A stretch of DNA of 64,000 bases from JAJEFO01 sp965209045 (GCA_965209045.1 CBDBPW010000003.1:930001-994000), one strand, 5' to 3'; numbered from the stretch's first letter, positions 26,443 through 35,843 are shown. Made by a program: numbers and translations. The notes: a model not told the origin generated them from the letters alone.

Positions 26443-26620
26443 TCACGGCCCGGGTCTCGGCGGGGCAAGTCCTGCCAGCACCACCACGAGGCAACCATGC
26501 AGAAGGTAGTCTCGAGCGCATCTGGGAACCGCGAGTCCGGAATCTTGCAACTGAACCCGGCCATGACCTTGATTCGCGTTCACGTGCACCGAGGCCCAGC
26601 GTCAGTGTGATCGGGCAGGA

Positions 26621-27727
26621 TCAGCGCCTAGCAGCTGAGAGGGCCTCTGGCAGGGCTTGCGCAAGGAGATCCAGGTCGGCCGGACGCCCTGCGGTAATCC
26701 GAATGCATCGATTGCCGGGGGCCACGCCCGGCATCCGAACGAAGACGTCCCGCGTTTCGAGCTCTTCCAGGACGCGACGCGCGAAAGCGCCATCCCCGCC
26801 ACAGTCAACGGCAACGAAATTCGCGGCCGACCGGATCGGCCTCAGCCCGCTTTCCTCCGCGATCGCCGCGATCCGCTCGCGCGCCATGGCGACTTCGCTC
26901 CTGACGTGGCCAAGCCAGCCCTGGTCCGAAAGGGCGATCCGCGCAGCGATCTGGCTGATCCGGTTCATGCCGAAGTGATTGCGTATCTTCTCGAAGCTCT
27001 GGATCACGCTCCGCTCGCCGAATGCATAGCCCACCCGCATTCCAGCCATTCCATAGGCCTTGGAAAACGTCCGCATGCGGATCACGCGGGGATCGGCAAT
27101 CGGCACGTTCGGCACGATGCTTTCCGGCGCAAACTCCAAGTAGGCCTCGTCAAGGATCAGGACGCAATTTTCGGGTAGGTCGGCGACCATGGTCTCTATC
27201 CGGGCCGGATCCTGCCAGGTGCCCATCGGGTTGTCCGGATTCGCCAAGTATATCATTTTCGCCCCGGATGCCCGCGCGGCTTCAAGAAGGGCGTCCACGT
27301 CTTCCCTGTCGTCCCGGTACGGCACTTTCACGAGGTCGCCGCCAAATCCCACGACATGGTAGTTGAATGTCGGATAGGCTCCCTCGGAGGTCACGACTCG
27401 ATCGCCTTCCTCGACAAAGAGTCTCACGGCATAGCCAAGGAGCCCGTCGACCCCCTCGCCCACGACGACTTCGTCTCGGGCGATTCCCAGATGACCGGCG
27501 AGAGCCTCGCGCAACTCGAAGCTCTCGGGATCTCCGTACATCCAGGCATCGCCCGCCTGGTCCTGAATCGCCTTGATTGCCTTGGGGGACGGTCCGAACA
27601 CGTTCTCATTGGCACCGATCCTTGCACGGAAGGGGCGGCCAAGGCGGCGCTCGATGGCTTCGGGGCCGACAAATGGCACCGTCGCCGGAAGCCTGTCGGC
27701 AAGCGGGGTTTCCTGTGGTCGTTTCAT
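26621..27727 (-). CDS. Histidinol-phosphate aminotransferase family (HisC-like) protein
   Basis: 368 residues from the ATG at 27727. It is a class I/II PLP enzyme: ANENVFGPSPKAIKAI at the N-terminus, NPDNPMGTW, LDEAYLEFAP with the PLP-contacting Asp and Tyr, and TFSKAYGMAGMRVGY with the Schiff-base lysine. It would move an amino group between histidinol phosphate (or another amino acid) and 2-oxoglutarate. No other his genes are near, and it diverges from a hydroxyacid dehydrogenase, so a role with aromatic or other amino acids is possible. Confidence 0.85.
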   Translation of the reverse strand: MKRPQETPLADRLPATVPFVGPEAIERRLGRPFRARIGANENVFGPSPKAIKAIQDQAGDAWMYGDPESFELREALAGHLGIARDEVVVGEGVDGLLGYAVRLFVEEGDRVVTSEGAYPTFNYHVVGFGGDLVKVPYRDDREDVDALLEAARASGAKMIYLANPDNPMGTWQDPARIETMVADLPENCVLILDEAYLEFAPESIVPNVPIADPRVIRMRTFSKAYGMAGMRVGYAFGERSVIQSFEKIRNHFGMNRISQIAARIALSDQGWLGHVRSEVAMARERIAAIAEESGLRPIRSAANFVAVDCGGDGAFARRVLEELETRDVFVRMPGVAPGNRCIRITAGRPADLDLLAQALPEALSAARR

Positions 27728-27848
27728 CGCACCGAATTCAGCATGCGGCACATTTTCTGACAAGCCCTGCAAAAGCGCCCTCTTGATGCCGCAAATGGAC
27801 GATCCCTTCCAGAAGGCACAGGGCATGCAATTCGCGGGGAGAACTGTC

Positions 27849-28805
27849 ATGAAGATTGGCTTCATCGGGCTTGGCAACGTCGGCGGCAAACTTGCCTGCA
27901 GCCTGCTGCGGAACGGCCTCGACCTGACCGTCCGCGACATCGATCACGAAATGGCCGAACCGTTTCTCGCCGACGGTGCAAGGTGGGCCGGGAGCCCCGC
28001 AGAAATGGCCGCCGCTTGCGACTACGTGATCACCTGCCTGCCCTCGCCGTCCGCCTGCTCGACCGTCATGGAAGGTGAGGACGGCATTCTCGCCGCAATT
28101 CGCCCGGGATCCATCTGGGCGGAAATGTCGACTACCGATGCAGACGATGTCCGGCGCATGGCACGCCTCGTCGAAGAGAAAGGTGCGCACGCGGTCGATT
28201 GCCCGGTGTCCGGCGGCTGCCATCGCGCGGCGACCGGCAACATATCAATCTTTGCGGGATGCGACCGGCCAACCTTCGAGAGGGCCCTTCCGGTCCTCAC
28301 GACGCTCGGACGGCGGGTGTTGCACACCGGCGAAGTCGGGTCGGCGTCGACCCTCAAGGTCATGACCAACTATCTTGCTACCGCCAATCTCGTCAGCCTT
28401 GCCGAGGCGCTGTCGACAATGAAAGCGGCCGGCATCGATCTTGCCACCACCTACGAGGCAATTCGAATCTCGTCCGGCAATTCCTTCGTTCACGAAACCG
28501 AAAGCCAGGTCATTCTCAACGGGTCGCGGGACATCAACTTCACGATGGACCTGGTGCTGAAGGACTTGGGGCTCTTCGACCGGATCGCCGCCCACAAGGG
28601 CGTTCCGCTCGCGCTTTCCCCGCTGCTTGTCGACATGTTCCGGGACGCGGTCGCCTCCTACGGCCCGCGTGAACTTTCGCCCAACATCATCAGGCGCTAC
28701 GAGGAGCCGACCGGACTCGACGTCCGTGCATCGGGCTTTCCGCCCGAAATCGTCGATGACCAGCCGGAGGAGCCTGGTCACGAGGTCACGGCGAGCCGAA
28801 GCTGA
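27849..28805 (+). CDS. NAD(P)-dependent 3-hydroxyisobutyrate dehydrogenase family oxidoreductase
   Basis: 318 residues from the ATG at 27849, preceded by GGGGAG at good spacing. The Rossmann motif is MKIGFIGLGNVGGKLACSLL, the substrate signature is VDCPVSGGCHRAATG, and the catalytic lysine lies in LKVMTNYLATANLVSLAEAL. The last 40 residues extend past the usual end. The family oxidises beta-hydroxy acids; the exact substrate (hydroxyisobutyrate, tartronate semialdehyde or other) is not readable. Confidence 0.85.
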   Translation: MKIGFIGLGNVGGKLACSLLRNGLDLTVRDIDHEMAEPFLADGARWAGSPAEMAAACDYVITCLPSPSACSTVMEGEDGILAAIRPGSIWAEMSTTDADDVRRMARLVEEKGAHAVDCPVSGGCHRAATGNISIFAGCDRPTFERALPVLTTLGRRVLHTGEVGSASTLKVMTNYLATANLVSLAEALSTMKAAGIDLATTYEAIRISSGNSFVHETESQVILNGSRDINFTMDLVLKDLGLFDRIAAHKGVPLALSPLLVDMFRDAVASYGPRELSPNIIRRYEEPTGLDVRASGFPPEIVDDQPEEPGHEVTASRS

Positions 28806-28860
28806 TTCTTCACGCCAGGCGCTCGTCGGTCGGTGCGCCCTCGAACAGACAGACCGGCGC

Positions 28861-30342
28861 TTACTCTATCTTCGGCAGCAGGCTGTTCACGCTGTCCTTG
28901 GCATCGCCGTAGAACATGCGCGTGTTTTCCTTGTAAAACAGTGGATTCTCAATGCCTGCGTATCCCGTGCCCTGCCCCCGCTTGGAAACGAAGACCTGCT
29001 TGGCCTTCCAGACCTCGAGCACGGGCATGCCGGCAATCGGCGAGTTCGGATCGTCCTGGGCGGCCGGATTGACGATGTCGTTCGAGCCGATGACGATCGC
29101 CACGTCGGTGCCCGGAAAGTCTTCGTTGATCTCGTCCATTTCGAGCACGATGTCATAGGGAACCTTGGCCTCGGCCAGCAGCACGTTCATGTGGCCCGGC
29201 AGACGGCCGGCGACCGGGTGAATGGCAAAGCGCACTTCCTTGCCTTGGGCCCGCAGCTTCCGCGTCAGTTCGCTGACCGATGCCTGCGCCTGAGCCACGG
29301 CCATCCCGTAGCCTGGCACGATGATGATCGAATCCGCCTCGCTCAAGGCGGTTGAAACGCCGTCGGCGTCAATGGCGATCTGCTCGCCCTTGATTTCCGC
29401 CGCCGGGCCGCCGTCCCCGCCGAAGCCGCCGAGAATCACGCTCACGAAATGCCGGTTCATGGCGCGGCACATGATGTAGGACAGGATCGCCCCGGAAGAA
29501 CCCACGAGGGCGCCGGTCACGATCAGCAGGTCGTTGCCCAAAGTGAAGCCGATCGCCGCCGCCGCCCATCCCGAGTAGCTGTTCAGCATCGAGACGACGA
29601 CAGGCATGTCGGCACCGCCGATCCCCATGATCAGGTGCCATCCGATGAACCCCGCCACAAGCGAAACCACGACCATCGTCCAGATTCCGGCCCCGTCGAG
29701 ATAGAGATACCCGAGGACCAGGCATGCGACGGTGGCGATCGCGTTCAGCCAGTGGCCTGAAATGACCGGCAAGGGCATGCTTTCCGAGGGCAGCATGAGC
29801 TTCCTCGGCTTGCCGCTGACCTTGCCGGCAAGCTTCCCGAACGCGACGACGGATCCGGTGAACGTGATCGCTCCGATCACGATGCCAAGGAAGACCTCGA
29901 CCTTCAGGATAGCGATCTCGGTCGCGTCCTTCTTCCAGAGCTTCTCGCCGAAGGCGGTGAGACCGGCCTCCTCGAGCGCCATGCCCGCCTCGCGCATCGC
30001 GGTGACCGCGTTCAGCATGATGTCGGCGTTCAGCCCGATGAACACCGCCGCCAGCCCGACAAACGAGTGAAGCGCCGCGACCAGCTGCGGCATCTCCGTC
30101 ATCTTCACCCGAGCAGCCACGTACTGGCCCGCGAAGGCGCCCACCGCTACGGCGACGACGATAAGCGCAAGGTTCTGGATTCCCGGTGACAGCACCGTCG
30201 CCAGAATGGCAATCGCCATGCCGACGATTCCGTACCAGATCGCGCGCTTGGCGCTCTCCTGGTTCGACAGGCCGCCCAGCGACAAGATGAAGAGAACCGA
30301 CGCCGCGATATAGGCGGCCGAGACAAGTCCGTTCGACAACAT
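28861..30342 (-). CDS. pntB: NAD(P) transhydrogenase subunit beta
   Basis: 493 residues: about nine membrane helices over the first 270 residues, then the NADP(H)-binding domain III with VPGYGMAVAQAQ, HPVAGRLPGHMNVLLAEA and IVIGSNDIVNPAAQDDPNSPIAG. It couples proton entry to reduction of NADP+ by NADH. It starts 12 bases after pntA and ends facing the 3' end of the hydroxyacid dehydrogenase gene. Confidence 0.95.
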   Translation of the reverse strand: MLSNGLVSAAYIAASVLFILSLGGLSNQESAKRAIWYGIVGMAIAILATVLSPGIQNLALIVVAVAVGAFAGQYVAARVKMTEMPQLVAALHSFVGLAAVFIGLNADIMLNAVTAMREAGMALEEAGLTAFGEKLWKKDATEIAILKVEVFLGIVIGAITFTGSVVAFGKLAGKVSGKPRKLMLPSESMPLPVISGHWLNAIATVACLVLGYLYLDGAGIWTMVVVSLVAGFIGWHLIMGIGGADMPVVVSMLNSYSGWAAAAIGFTLGNDLLIVTGALVGSSGAILSYIMCRAMNRHFVSVILGGFGGDGGPAAEIKGEQIAIDADGVSTALSEADSIIIVPGYGMAVAQAQASVSELTRKLRAQGKEVRFAIHPVAGRLPGHMNVLLAEAKVPYDIVLEMDEINEDFPGTDVAIVIGSNDIVNPAAQDDPNSPIAGMPVLEVWKAKQVFVSKRGQGTGYAGIENPLFYKENTRMFYGDAKDSVNSLLPKIE

Positions 30343-30354
30343 CGCCCAGACCCC

Positions 30355-31926
30355 TTACGACTTCTGGAACATGGCAAGCATCCGGCGCGTCACCAGAAAG
30401 CCTCCCACTACATTAACTGAAGCGATCAACACACTGACAAAACTCAGAAATACGACTACCCAATGCACGGCCCCGATCTGGAGCAGCGCTCCGACGATGA
30501 TGATCCCCGAAATCGCGTTCGTCACCGACATCAGCGGCGTGTGAAGCGCATGCTGGACATTCCAGATGACCTGGAATCCGACGAACACGGCGAGAGCGAA
30601 GACAATGAAGTGCTGCATGAAGCTCGCGGGCGCGTACGTCCCGACAAGGAGCATGAGAAGGCCCCCGACCACGAGCAGCGCGACCTGCCGCTTGGTCGCT
30701 TCCTTGAAGGCGGCAAGCTCTCCGGCCTTTCTTTCCGCCGGCGTCTGTTCGCGCGGAGTTGCCTTCGCTGGCTGCGCCGCGATCGCCTGGACCTTTGGAG
30801 GCGGTGGCGGGTAGGTGATTTCGCCGCCGAAGGTCACCGTGGCCCCTCGGATGACATCATCCTCCATGTCATGGACGACCTCACCATTCCGTTCCGGCGT
30901 CAGGTCCGCAACCATGTGCCGGACATTGGTTGCATACAGCAGCGAGGACTGCGCGGCCATGCGTGACGGAAAGTCGGTGTAGCCGACGATGGTGACCCCA
31001 TTGTCCGTCACGATCTTCTTGTCCTGCACGGTCAGTTCGCAGTTGCCGCCCCGTTCGGCCGCAAGGTCGATGATGACGCTGCCGGGCTTCATTGCCTCGA
31101 CCATGTCGCGGGTCCAGAGAAGCGGCGCGTCCCGGTTCGGTATCAAGGCTGTCGTGATGACGATGTCCATCTCGGGCGCAAGTTCGCGGAACTTCTCGAG
31201 CTGCTTCTCCCTGAACTCCGGGCTTGACGGCGCGGCATAGCCACCCGTGGCGGCGCCATCCTGCTGCTGGTCCTCGAATTCCAGCGCCACGAATTCCGCC
31301 CCCATCGACTCGATCTGTTCGGCCACTTCCGGCCTCACGTCAAAGGCGTAGGTGATCGCCCCGAGGCTTGTGGCCGTGCCGATCGCCGCGAGTCCGGCCA
31401 CGCCCGCCCCCACGACGAGTACTTTCGCCGGCGGCACCTTGCCTGCGGCCGTGATCTGGCCCGTGAAGAACCGTCCGAAATTGTTTCCTGCCTCGATGAC
31501 CGCACGATAGCCGGCGATGTTCGCCATCGAGCTGAGCGCATCCATTTTCTGTGCCCGGCTGATCCTCGGCACCATGTCCATCGCGATGACGATTGCACCG
31601 TTGTCTCGGGCGGTTTCCAGGAGCTTCTCGTTTGCCGCCGGATAAACGAACGAGATCAGCGTCTGGCCTCGCGAAAGCGCCGCCATTTCAGTTTCGGTCG
31701 GAGGCTGCACCTTGGCCACGACGTCCGCATCCCCCCAGACGGCGCCCCCGGTCACGACCTTCGCACCGGCATCCCTGTACTCGTCGTCGCCGAAGCCCGC
31801 AGCCGCACCTGCACCCTTCTCAACCATGCACGTGTATCCAAGCTTCTGAAGGTCTCTTGCGCTCGCCGGCGTCATCGCCACCCGCGCTTCGCCCGAGGCA
31901 ACTTCCTTCGGCACTCCGATTTTCAT
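30355..31926 (-). CDS. pntA: NAD(P) transhydrogenase subunit alpha, single-chain form
   Basis: 523 residues from the ATG at 31926 (GGGGGAC upstream). Domain I begins MKIGVPKEVASGEARVAMTP and holds the NAD fold (VLVVGAGVAGLAAIGTA). Four C-terminal helices (from about residue 415) include the segment that is a separate PntAB protein in many alphaproteobacteria; here both are one chain. Forms the proton-translocating transhydrogenase with PntB. It begins 45 bases after the small overlapping cassette, so it may be read from a promoter there or further up. Confidence 0.95.
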   Translation of the reverse strand: MKIGVPKEVASGEARVAMTPASARDLQKLGYTCMVEKGAGAAAGFGDDEYRDAGAKVVTGGAVWGDADVVAKVQPPTETEMAALSRGQTLISFVYPAANEKLLETARDNGAIVIAMDMVPRISRAQKMDALSSMANIAGYRAVIEAGNNFGRFFTGQITAAGKVPPAKVLVVGAGVAGLAAIGTATSLGAITYAFDVRPEVAEQIESMGAEFVALEFEDQQQDGAATGGYAAPSSPEFREKQLEKFRELAPEMDIVITTALIPNRDAPLLWTRDMVEAMKPGSVIIDLAAERGGNCELTVQDKKIVTDNGVTIVGYTDFPSRMAAQSSLLYATNVRHMVADLTPERNGEVVHDMEDDVIRGATVTFGGEITYPPPPPKVQAIAAQPAKATPREQTPAERKAGELAAFKEATKRQVALLVVGGLLMLLVGTYAPASFMQHFIVFALAVFVGFQVIWNVQHALHTPLMSVTNAISGIIIVGALLQIGAVHWVVVFLSFVSVLIASVNVVGGFLVTRRMLAMFQKS

Positions 31927-31970
31927 CGCCTGTCCCCCGTCGACAACGAATGAATCATCACTCGGCGTGT

Positions 31971-32192
31971 CTAGTTGGCACACCCGCTTTGCACAACCGC
32001 TTCATATGTCGCATCTGCGCTTGCCCGTTCGCTTGAGACAGCCAACAATTCAGGGTGCGCTTCCAACCGTTTCTGAGCGGCTTGGGCCCGATGCCGTGCA
32101 CGGGTCTGTCGCGCCTGCAGAAGCGAACATGCCAGCCTTGCGTAGTCTCGACACGGGTCCATCCGATGGTCCTGCAATCGGCTCCAGCTCAT
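31971..32192 (-). CDS. Small protein of unknown function, last gene of the overlapping cassette
   Basis: 73 residues, MSWSRLQDHRMDPCRDYARL onward; helical and rich in Ala, Arg and Gln, with no membrane segment or domain I can name. Its ATG overlaps the TGA of the preceding frame as ATGA, which is the best reason to think it real. It ends 45 bases before pntA. Confidence 0.5.
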   Translation of the reverse strand: MSWSRLQDHRMDPCRDYARLACSLLQARQTRARHRAQAAQKRLEAHPELLAVSSERASADATYEAVVQSGCAN

Positions 32193-32468
32193 GGCTGCGC
32201 GTGAAAGAACATCTCGGCGAGCGCCAGCGCGAAGCCGTGGTGGACGAGCCAGTCCTCAGGCAGCGTGAAATGCACTCGGATTGCCACTCTTGCCAAGCGG
32301 ATCCACTTCGTCCTCGATCACGACATCGAAACGAGCCGCCAACCGTATGCAAGTCTCAAGAATCGCCGCGCCCCGGGCGTTGGCCGTGGCTGCACGAGAA
32401 AGTCGTGCACGGGCGCCTGGGTCGGCACGGCCGAAGACTGCCCATAGCCCGCGAGCGTACAATGTCAC
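32189..32468 (-). pseudogene. Cassette gene of unknown function with a +1 frameshift
   Basis: A GTG at 32468 overlaps the nucleotidyltransferase stop as GTGA and opens a frame with ATANARGAAILETCIRLAARF and VIEDEVDPLGK, stopping after 70 codons at 32256. If one base is removed near 32285-32300, translation continues VAIRVHFTLPEDWLVHHGFA... to a TGA at 32189-32191 that overlaps the next start codon exactly. That exact coupling argues the original gene was about 92 codons and is now shifted. I do not recognise the family. A sequencing error is possible. Confidence 0.45.
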
Positions 32469-33022
32469 CGGGGCGTGGACTCGTCTTCCTTGCTCTCCGT
32501 GATGATCTCTTCAAGAGCGTAGAAGGTCTTCTGCGGAAGCAGTTCGACGGGATAGTACTTTGCGACCACGGACAGGGCCTCGTCGTAACTCCCTATCCCG
32601 AGATGGTCCAGGAGGAAACAGGTGTCGTCCAAGTCGTGTGACTCCTTCCCAATGCGCATCGACATGCACTTCATTGCAAGAAGGTACTCCGGTTCCGCGG
32701 TCATCACGTGCAGGTTTGACATCTCCCGGTAGTCTCGAAAGCTGCCTCGCGGGCTGAGGAACCCCTTCACCGCGTCGTTGAGCCAGTCCGTCGGGACATC
32801 GAATCCGGATTGGATGGCTACGGTCTCTGCCGCCTTGCGGACTTCGGCGGCAGGACGGAACAGGGCATCCACGTCCCTCGTGGCTGTGCGGGCATTGAGC
32901 GCCAAGCACATGACGGCGCCGCCCACGACATAGACTTCACCTCTCACGCTGGTTCGCGCCAGTTCCTGATTCAGCTTCCCGAAGAGGATGTCGATTTGTT
33001 GTGCCGTAAGGGACAAGCTCAA
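32465..33022 (-). CDS. Nucleotidyltransferase-fold protein (DUF6036-like)
   Basis: About 185 residues from a TTG at 33022 that overlaps the upstream stop as TTGA; no ATG or GTG lies near. The polymerase-beta-like motif is VYVVGGAVMCLALNARTATRDVDALF: GG, then the DxD pair. The following helix-rich part contains LAMKCMSMRIGKESHDLDDTCFLL (in two stretches), typical of the DUF6036/AbiEii-like group. Related proteins are toxins or RNA-modifying enzymes in toxin-antitoxin and defence loci, but no target is known for this one. It is the second gene of four overlapping genes. Confidence 0.65.
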   Translation of the reverse strand: MSLSLTAQQIDILFGKLNQELARTSVRGEVYVVGGAVMCLALNARTATRDVDALFRPAAEVRKAAETVAIQSGFDVPTDWLNDAVKGFLSPRGSFRDYREMSNLHVMTAEPEYLLAMKCMSMRIGKESHDLDDTCFLLDHLGIGSYDEALSVVAKYYPVELLPQKTFYALEEIITESKEDESTPR

Positions 33023-33450
33023 ACCCGGGTCCCGACGGAGGAGTCTATGAAGATGTTGCGCCGCCGAAACGGCGGCGGCGAGTTCGTGAGGAGATGAAGG
33101 CGCAGGTTCTTCAGGTCCGCACCGAACCAGGGATCCCTCAATGGCGCCACATCTGCCGTCCAAGATGGCGGACGGACGCCTTTCAGGCCTGCTGCGTATT
33201 CCACCATGCCGCAAAGGTAATTCGCCCTGAACGGTGAAAGGTTCACGTCGGGCGCGCGCCTGACGACGTCGCTGAACTCTTCCGGGCGGAGTTTCGCCAG
33301 CAGGTCGTGAATATCGGCAAACACGAACTTGCTCCGAGCTTCCGGACAGGCGAGATGCCGAACCAGACACTGGAATCGGATGACCGGAGCCTGGCGGTAG
33401 AGGCGCGGCCCGATTCGATCCGGATCCCAAATTGGAAACTGGGATGCCAT
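33019..33450 (-). CDS. Protein of unknown function paired with the nucleotidyltransferase
   Basis: 143 residues from the ATG at 33450 (GGAG about 10 bases upstream); a GTG at 33495 is an alternative. It has an arginine-rich centre, the helical segment IHDLLAKLRPEEFSDVVRRA, and a conserved-looking tail, HLLTNSPPPFRRRNIFIDSS. I do not recognise a named domain. Because it precedes and overlaps a nucleotidyltransferase, it could be its antitoxin or regulator; that is inference from position only. Confidence 0.55.
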   Translation of the reverse strand: MASQFPIWDPDRIGPRLYRQAPVIRFQCLVRHLACPEARSKFVFADIHDLLAKLRPEEFSDVVRRAPDVNLSPFRANYLCGMVEYAAGLKGVRPPSWTADVAPLRDPWFGADLKNLRLHLLTNSPPPFRRRNIFIDSSVGTRV

Positions 33451-33718
33451 CCGTCTAAACGCTCCGTTCGTTACGACTGCCGGCCCCGGATTCACTCGCT
33501 TGCCGGGCCTTTCCCCCTACATCATCCGGAACAGCCGTTCAAGGCGGAGTGACGCCAAGACAGGGTGACGCCAGGTGATTCTCCAGGCAGTCCACTTCCG
33601 GGTCCCTGCCCTTAAGGACTCGTTCGCCGTCAAGCCTGCAACGCGCCTGATCTGGATTCTCGCATGTCCCTGCTTGGACTTCGCACGACGCCGCGCGGCA
33701 GTGCCCAGATCGCAGGTT

Positions 33719-34411
33719 TCAAGCGAACCAGGTGTCGTAGTCGCTGACCAGCAGATGCGTCGGCGCGATGTCCTCCTCGATGTCGGCAAACCGACCGATC
33801 GGTTCACGGAAGACATTGTCCGTCAAGTCATCGTTCACGGTCGAGACTTCGCCAATCAGCACGTCGCCGTTCTCGCCCCAGAAACCGTGCCAGTCACCCG
33901 GGTTCAGCGTGACGCTCTCGCCCGGAGCCAGTTGCAGGATCTCGCCCGGCTGCAATCGTCGTTCCAACCCGTCAGTCAGGACAGTGACGCCCTTCTCGCC
34001 GTCAAAGTTCCCGTCCGCGTCAGAGCCAAACAGCTCCACTGCAAGAATCGCGCCGCCCCGGTTGATGATGTCCTCGGACTTGATGACATGGGTGTGCATC
34101 GGGCTGACCTGGTCCTGCCGGCTGATCAGGAGTTTCTCGGCGTAAACCATGCCTCTCCCGCGTTCCAGATCGGCAAGAAAGCCGTTTCGCAACGTGAACA
34201 GGAAGAGGCCAAGCTTGTCGAAATCCCCTTGCCCGTAATCCGTGATGTCCCATCCGAGACGCGCGTCAGCGATGCGCCTTGCCGACCCGTCATTCACGCG
34301 GGCACGAAATTCCTCCGGATTCCAATAGGCGAATGGCGGCAAGGTGAAGCCGAACGAACGCATCATCTCGTCCGCGGCCGTCATGATGTCGTTGATGCGA
34401 GAGCGTTTCAT
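33719..34411 (-). CDS. D-lyxose ketol-isomerase (D-lyxose/D-mannose isomerase family)
   Basis: 230 residues from the ATG at 34411. The cupin-type metal site is visible: SPMHTHVIKSEDIINRGG gives two His and a Lys, with Glu in VELFGSD and later PGDWHGFWGE supplying His. These match the D-lyxose isomerase family, which converts D-lyxose to D-xylulose and D-mannose to D-fructose in the cytoplasm. It follows the amidotransferase gene by 125 bases in the same direction. Confidence 0.85.
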   Translation of the reverse strand: MKRSRINDIMTAADEMMRSFGFTLPPFAYWNPEEFRARVNDGSARRIADARLGWDITDYGQGDFDKLGLFLFTLRNGFLADLERGRGMVYAEKLLISRQDQVSPMHTHVIKSEDIINRGGAILAVELFGSDADGNFDGEKGVTVLTDGLERRLQPGEILQLAPGESVTLNPGDWHGFWGENGDVLIGEVSTVNDDLTDNVFREPIGRFADIEEDIAPTHLLVSDYDTWFA

Positions 34412-34536
34412 GTTGTCCCCGAGGCGAGAGTGTCGTGCAATTCGTGACAGCTTGAACGCATGACGTCCAGACCCGGAACCGCATCGCTCAATCGCGGAGA
34501 GGCATGTCGAAGGCGCCGAACGCGCCTGTCGGGCTG

Positions 34537-35313
34537 TTACGCGCTTCTGAGCCGTGCCGGCCTCGCCCCGGCGGCCCAGTCCCGGACCGCCTCGCCAAAC
34601 GCCTCGAACAGTGCCCGAGAGACCGGATCTTCCGCCGCCCTGTATTCGGGATGCCACTGCACGCCGAGCGCAAAGCCTGGCGCGCCCTCAACGTAAATTG
34701 CCTCTTCCGTACCGTCTTCCGCGCGCCCGTCGATGACGATCCTCTCGCCTGTTTCCTTGATGCCCTGTCCGTGAAGCGTGTTGGTCAGCACCGTCGCGGC
34801 GCCAAACAGTCTGTGGAACACGCCACCCTCTGAAAGGGCCACCTCGTGGCGAAGCCCGAACTTTTCGTCCAGGGTCCCGTCGGGCGGCATCCTGTGATTC
34901 ATGCGGCCCGGCAACTCCCGGATTTCCGGATGGAGCGAACCGCCCATCGCCGTGTTCAGTTCCTGGAACCCTCGGCAGATCGCGAGAATCGGCTGGCCGG
35001 CAGCCACGCATTCGCGAATCAACGGCAAGGTGATCTTGTCGCGGGCGCGGTCAAAGTCGCCATGAGCCGTCGTCGGCTCCTCTCCGTACTCTTCCGGATG
35101 AACGTTTGCGCGTCCACCCGGAAACAGGAACCCGTCGCAGACGGACATCAACTCTTCAATCGAGACCAGGTCAGGATCCGCTGGCACTATCAGCGGCACG
35201 GCCCCGGCCACATCCCGAACCGCAACGGAAATCATGCGCCCGCCCGAATGAACGGGGTATTCGCGATTTATGAGATGTGCGTTGCCGATGATCCCGACGA
35301 CGGGAAAGGTCAT
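34537..35313 (-). CDS. Class I glutamine amidotransferase-like peptidase (PuuD/gamma-Glu-GABA hydrolase family)
   Basis: 258 residues. The ATG at 35313 is chosen because AGGGAGGA lies just upstream. The nucleophile is Cys in ILAICRGFQELN, and the His-Glu pair is in VQWHPEYRA; FLFPGGRANVHPEEYGE is the oxyanion-side motif. Family members hydrolyse gamma-glutamyl amide bonds, for example in putrescine breakdown, but no other puu genes are near, so the substrate may differ. Confidence 0.85.
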   Translation of the reverse strand: MTFPVVGIIGNAHLINREYPVHSGGRMISVAVRDVAGAVPLIVPADPDLVSIEELMSVCDGFLFPGGRANVHPEEYGEEPTTAHGDFDRARDKITLPLIRECVAAGQPILAICRGFQELNTAMGGSLHPEIRELPGRMNHRMPPDGTLDEKFGLRHEVALSEGGVFHRLFGAATVLTNTLHGQGIKETGERIVIDGRAEDGTEEAIYVEGAPGFALGVQWHPEYRAAEDPVSRALFEAFGEAVRDWAAGARPARLRSA

Positions 35314-35843
35314 CGCTTCCTCCCTGGCCATGAGCCGCAGTGCGCGACCCGCCCATGTAATACGGCACACCGAAACAGCACAAGACCCCGCTTTGCGGGC
35401 GACGCGCCGGGACCTACCCAAGGCGGTCGCGAAAGAGACGAGGCTCTTCCGCCCTGGCCAGGGGATGCCGGGAGACCAGGCCATCCATCCGGGGCGCAAG
35501 CCCATGCGCGACAACCCGGCCCCGAGATGCTTCCGCCTGGCAGCATGGAACCATGGCAAGCGCTTCATTCGCTGGACCCTGATCGCTGCCGCAACGAGAC
35601 TTGCACGCCGGAGGAAGTGCTGCCGGCAGGCAGGGTCTCGGGCATGTCTCGGCGACCTTGCCGTCTGCGCCGCGTTTCAGTGCAGCGCTGAACCGCTGAC
35701 GATCGAAGTCGCGTGCGTCGGGCAACGCCCCACGCCATGCACAAGGATCCACGAATGCGGCGCTTCGGAACCACGCCGGCGAAGCGCGTCCGAACCTGGA
35801 TCCAGCCAGGCGGGCGGGGTCAGGCTGAGACAGACGGGCACGC
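35314..35843. other. Intergenic region upstream of the PuuD-like gene
   Basis: 530 bases without a convincing gene on either strand. A small hairpin CCCGC-TTT-GCGGG sits at 35387-35399, in the leader of the PuuD-like gene. The first half is downstream of the TRAP large permease; no terminator with a T run was found. Confidence 0.45.

Noticed and set aside
24548..26521. A single 657-codon frame containing the AbiEii toxin
   Set aside because: Only the part from the GTG at 25558 is toxin-like; the rest overlaps the antitoxin gene in another frame.
31967..32641. A 224-codon plus-strand frame over the cassette genes
   Set aside because: No motif; the minus-strand genes below it are supported by precise start/stop overlaps.
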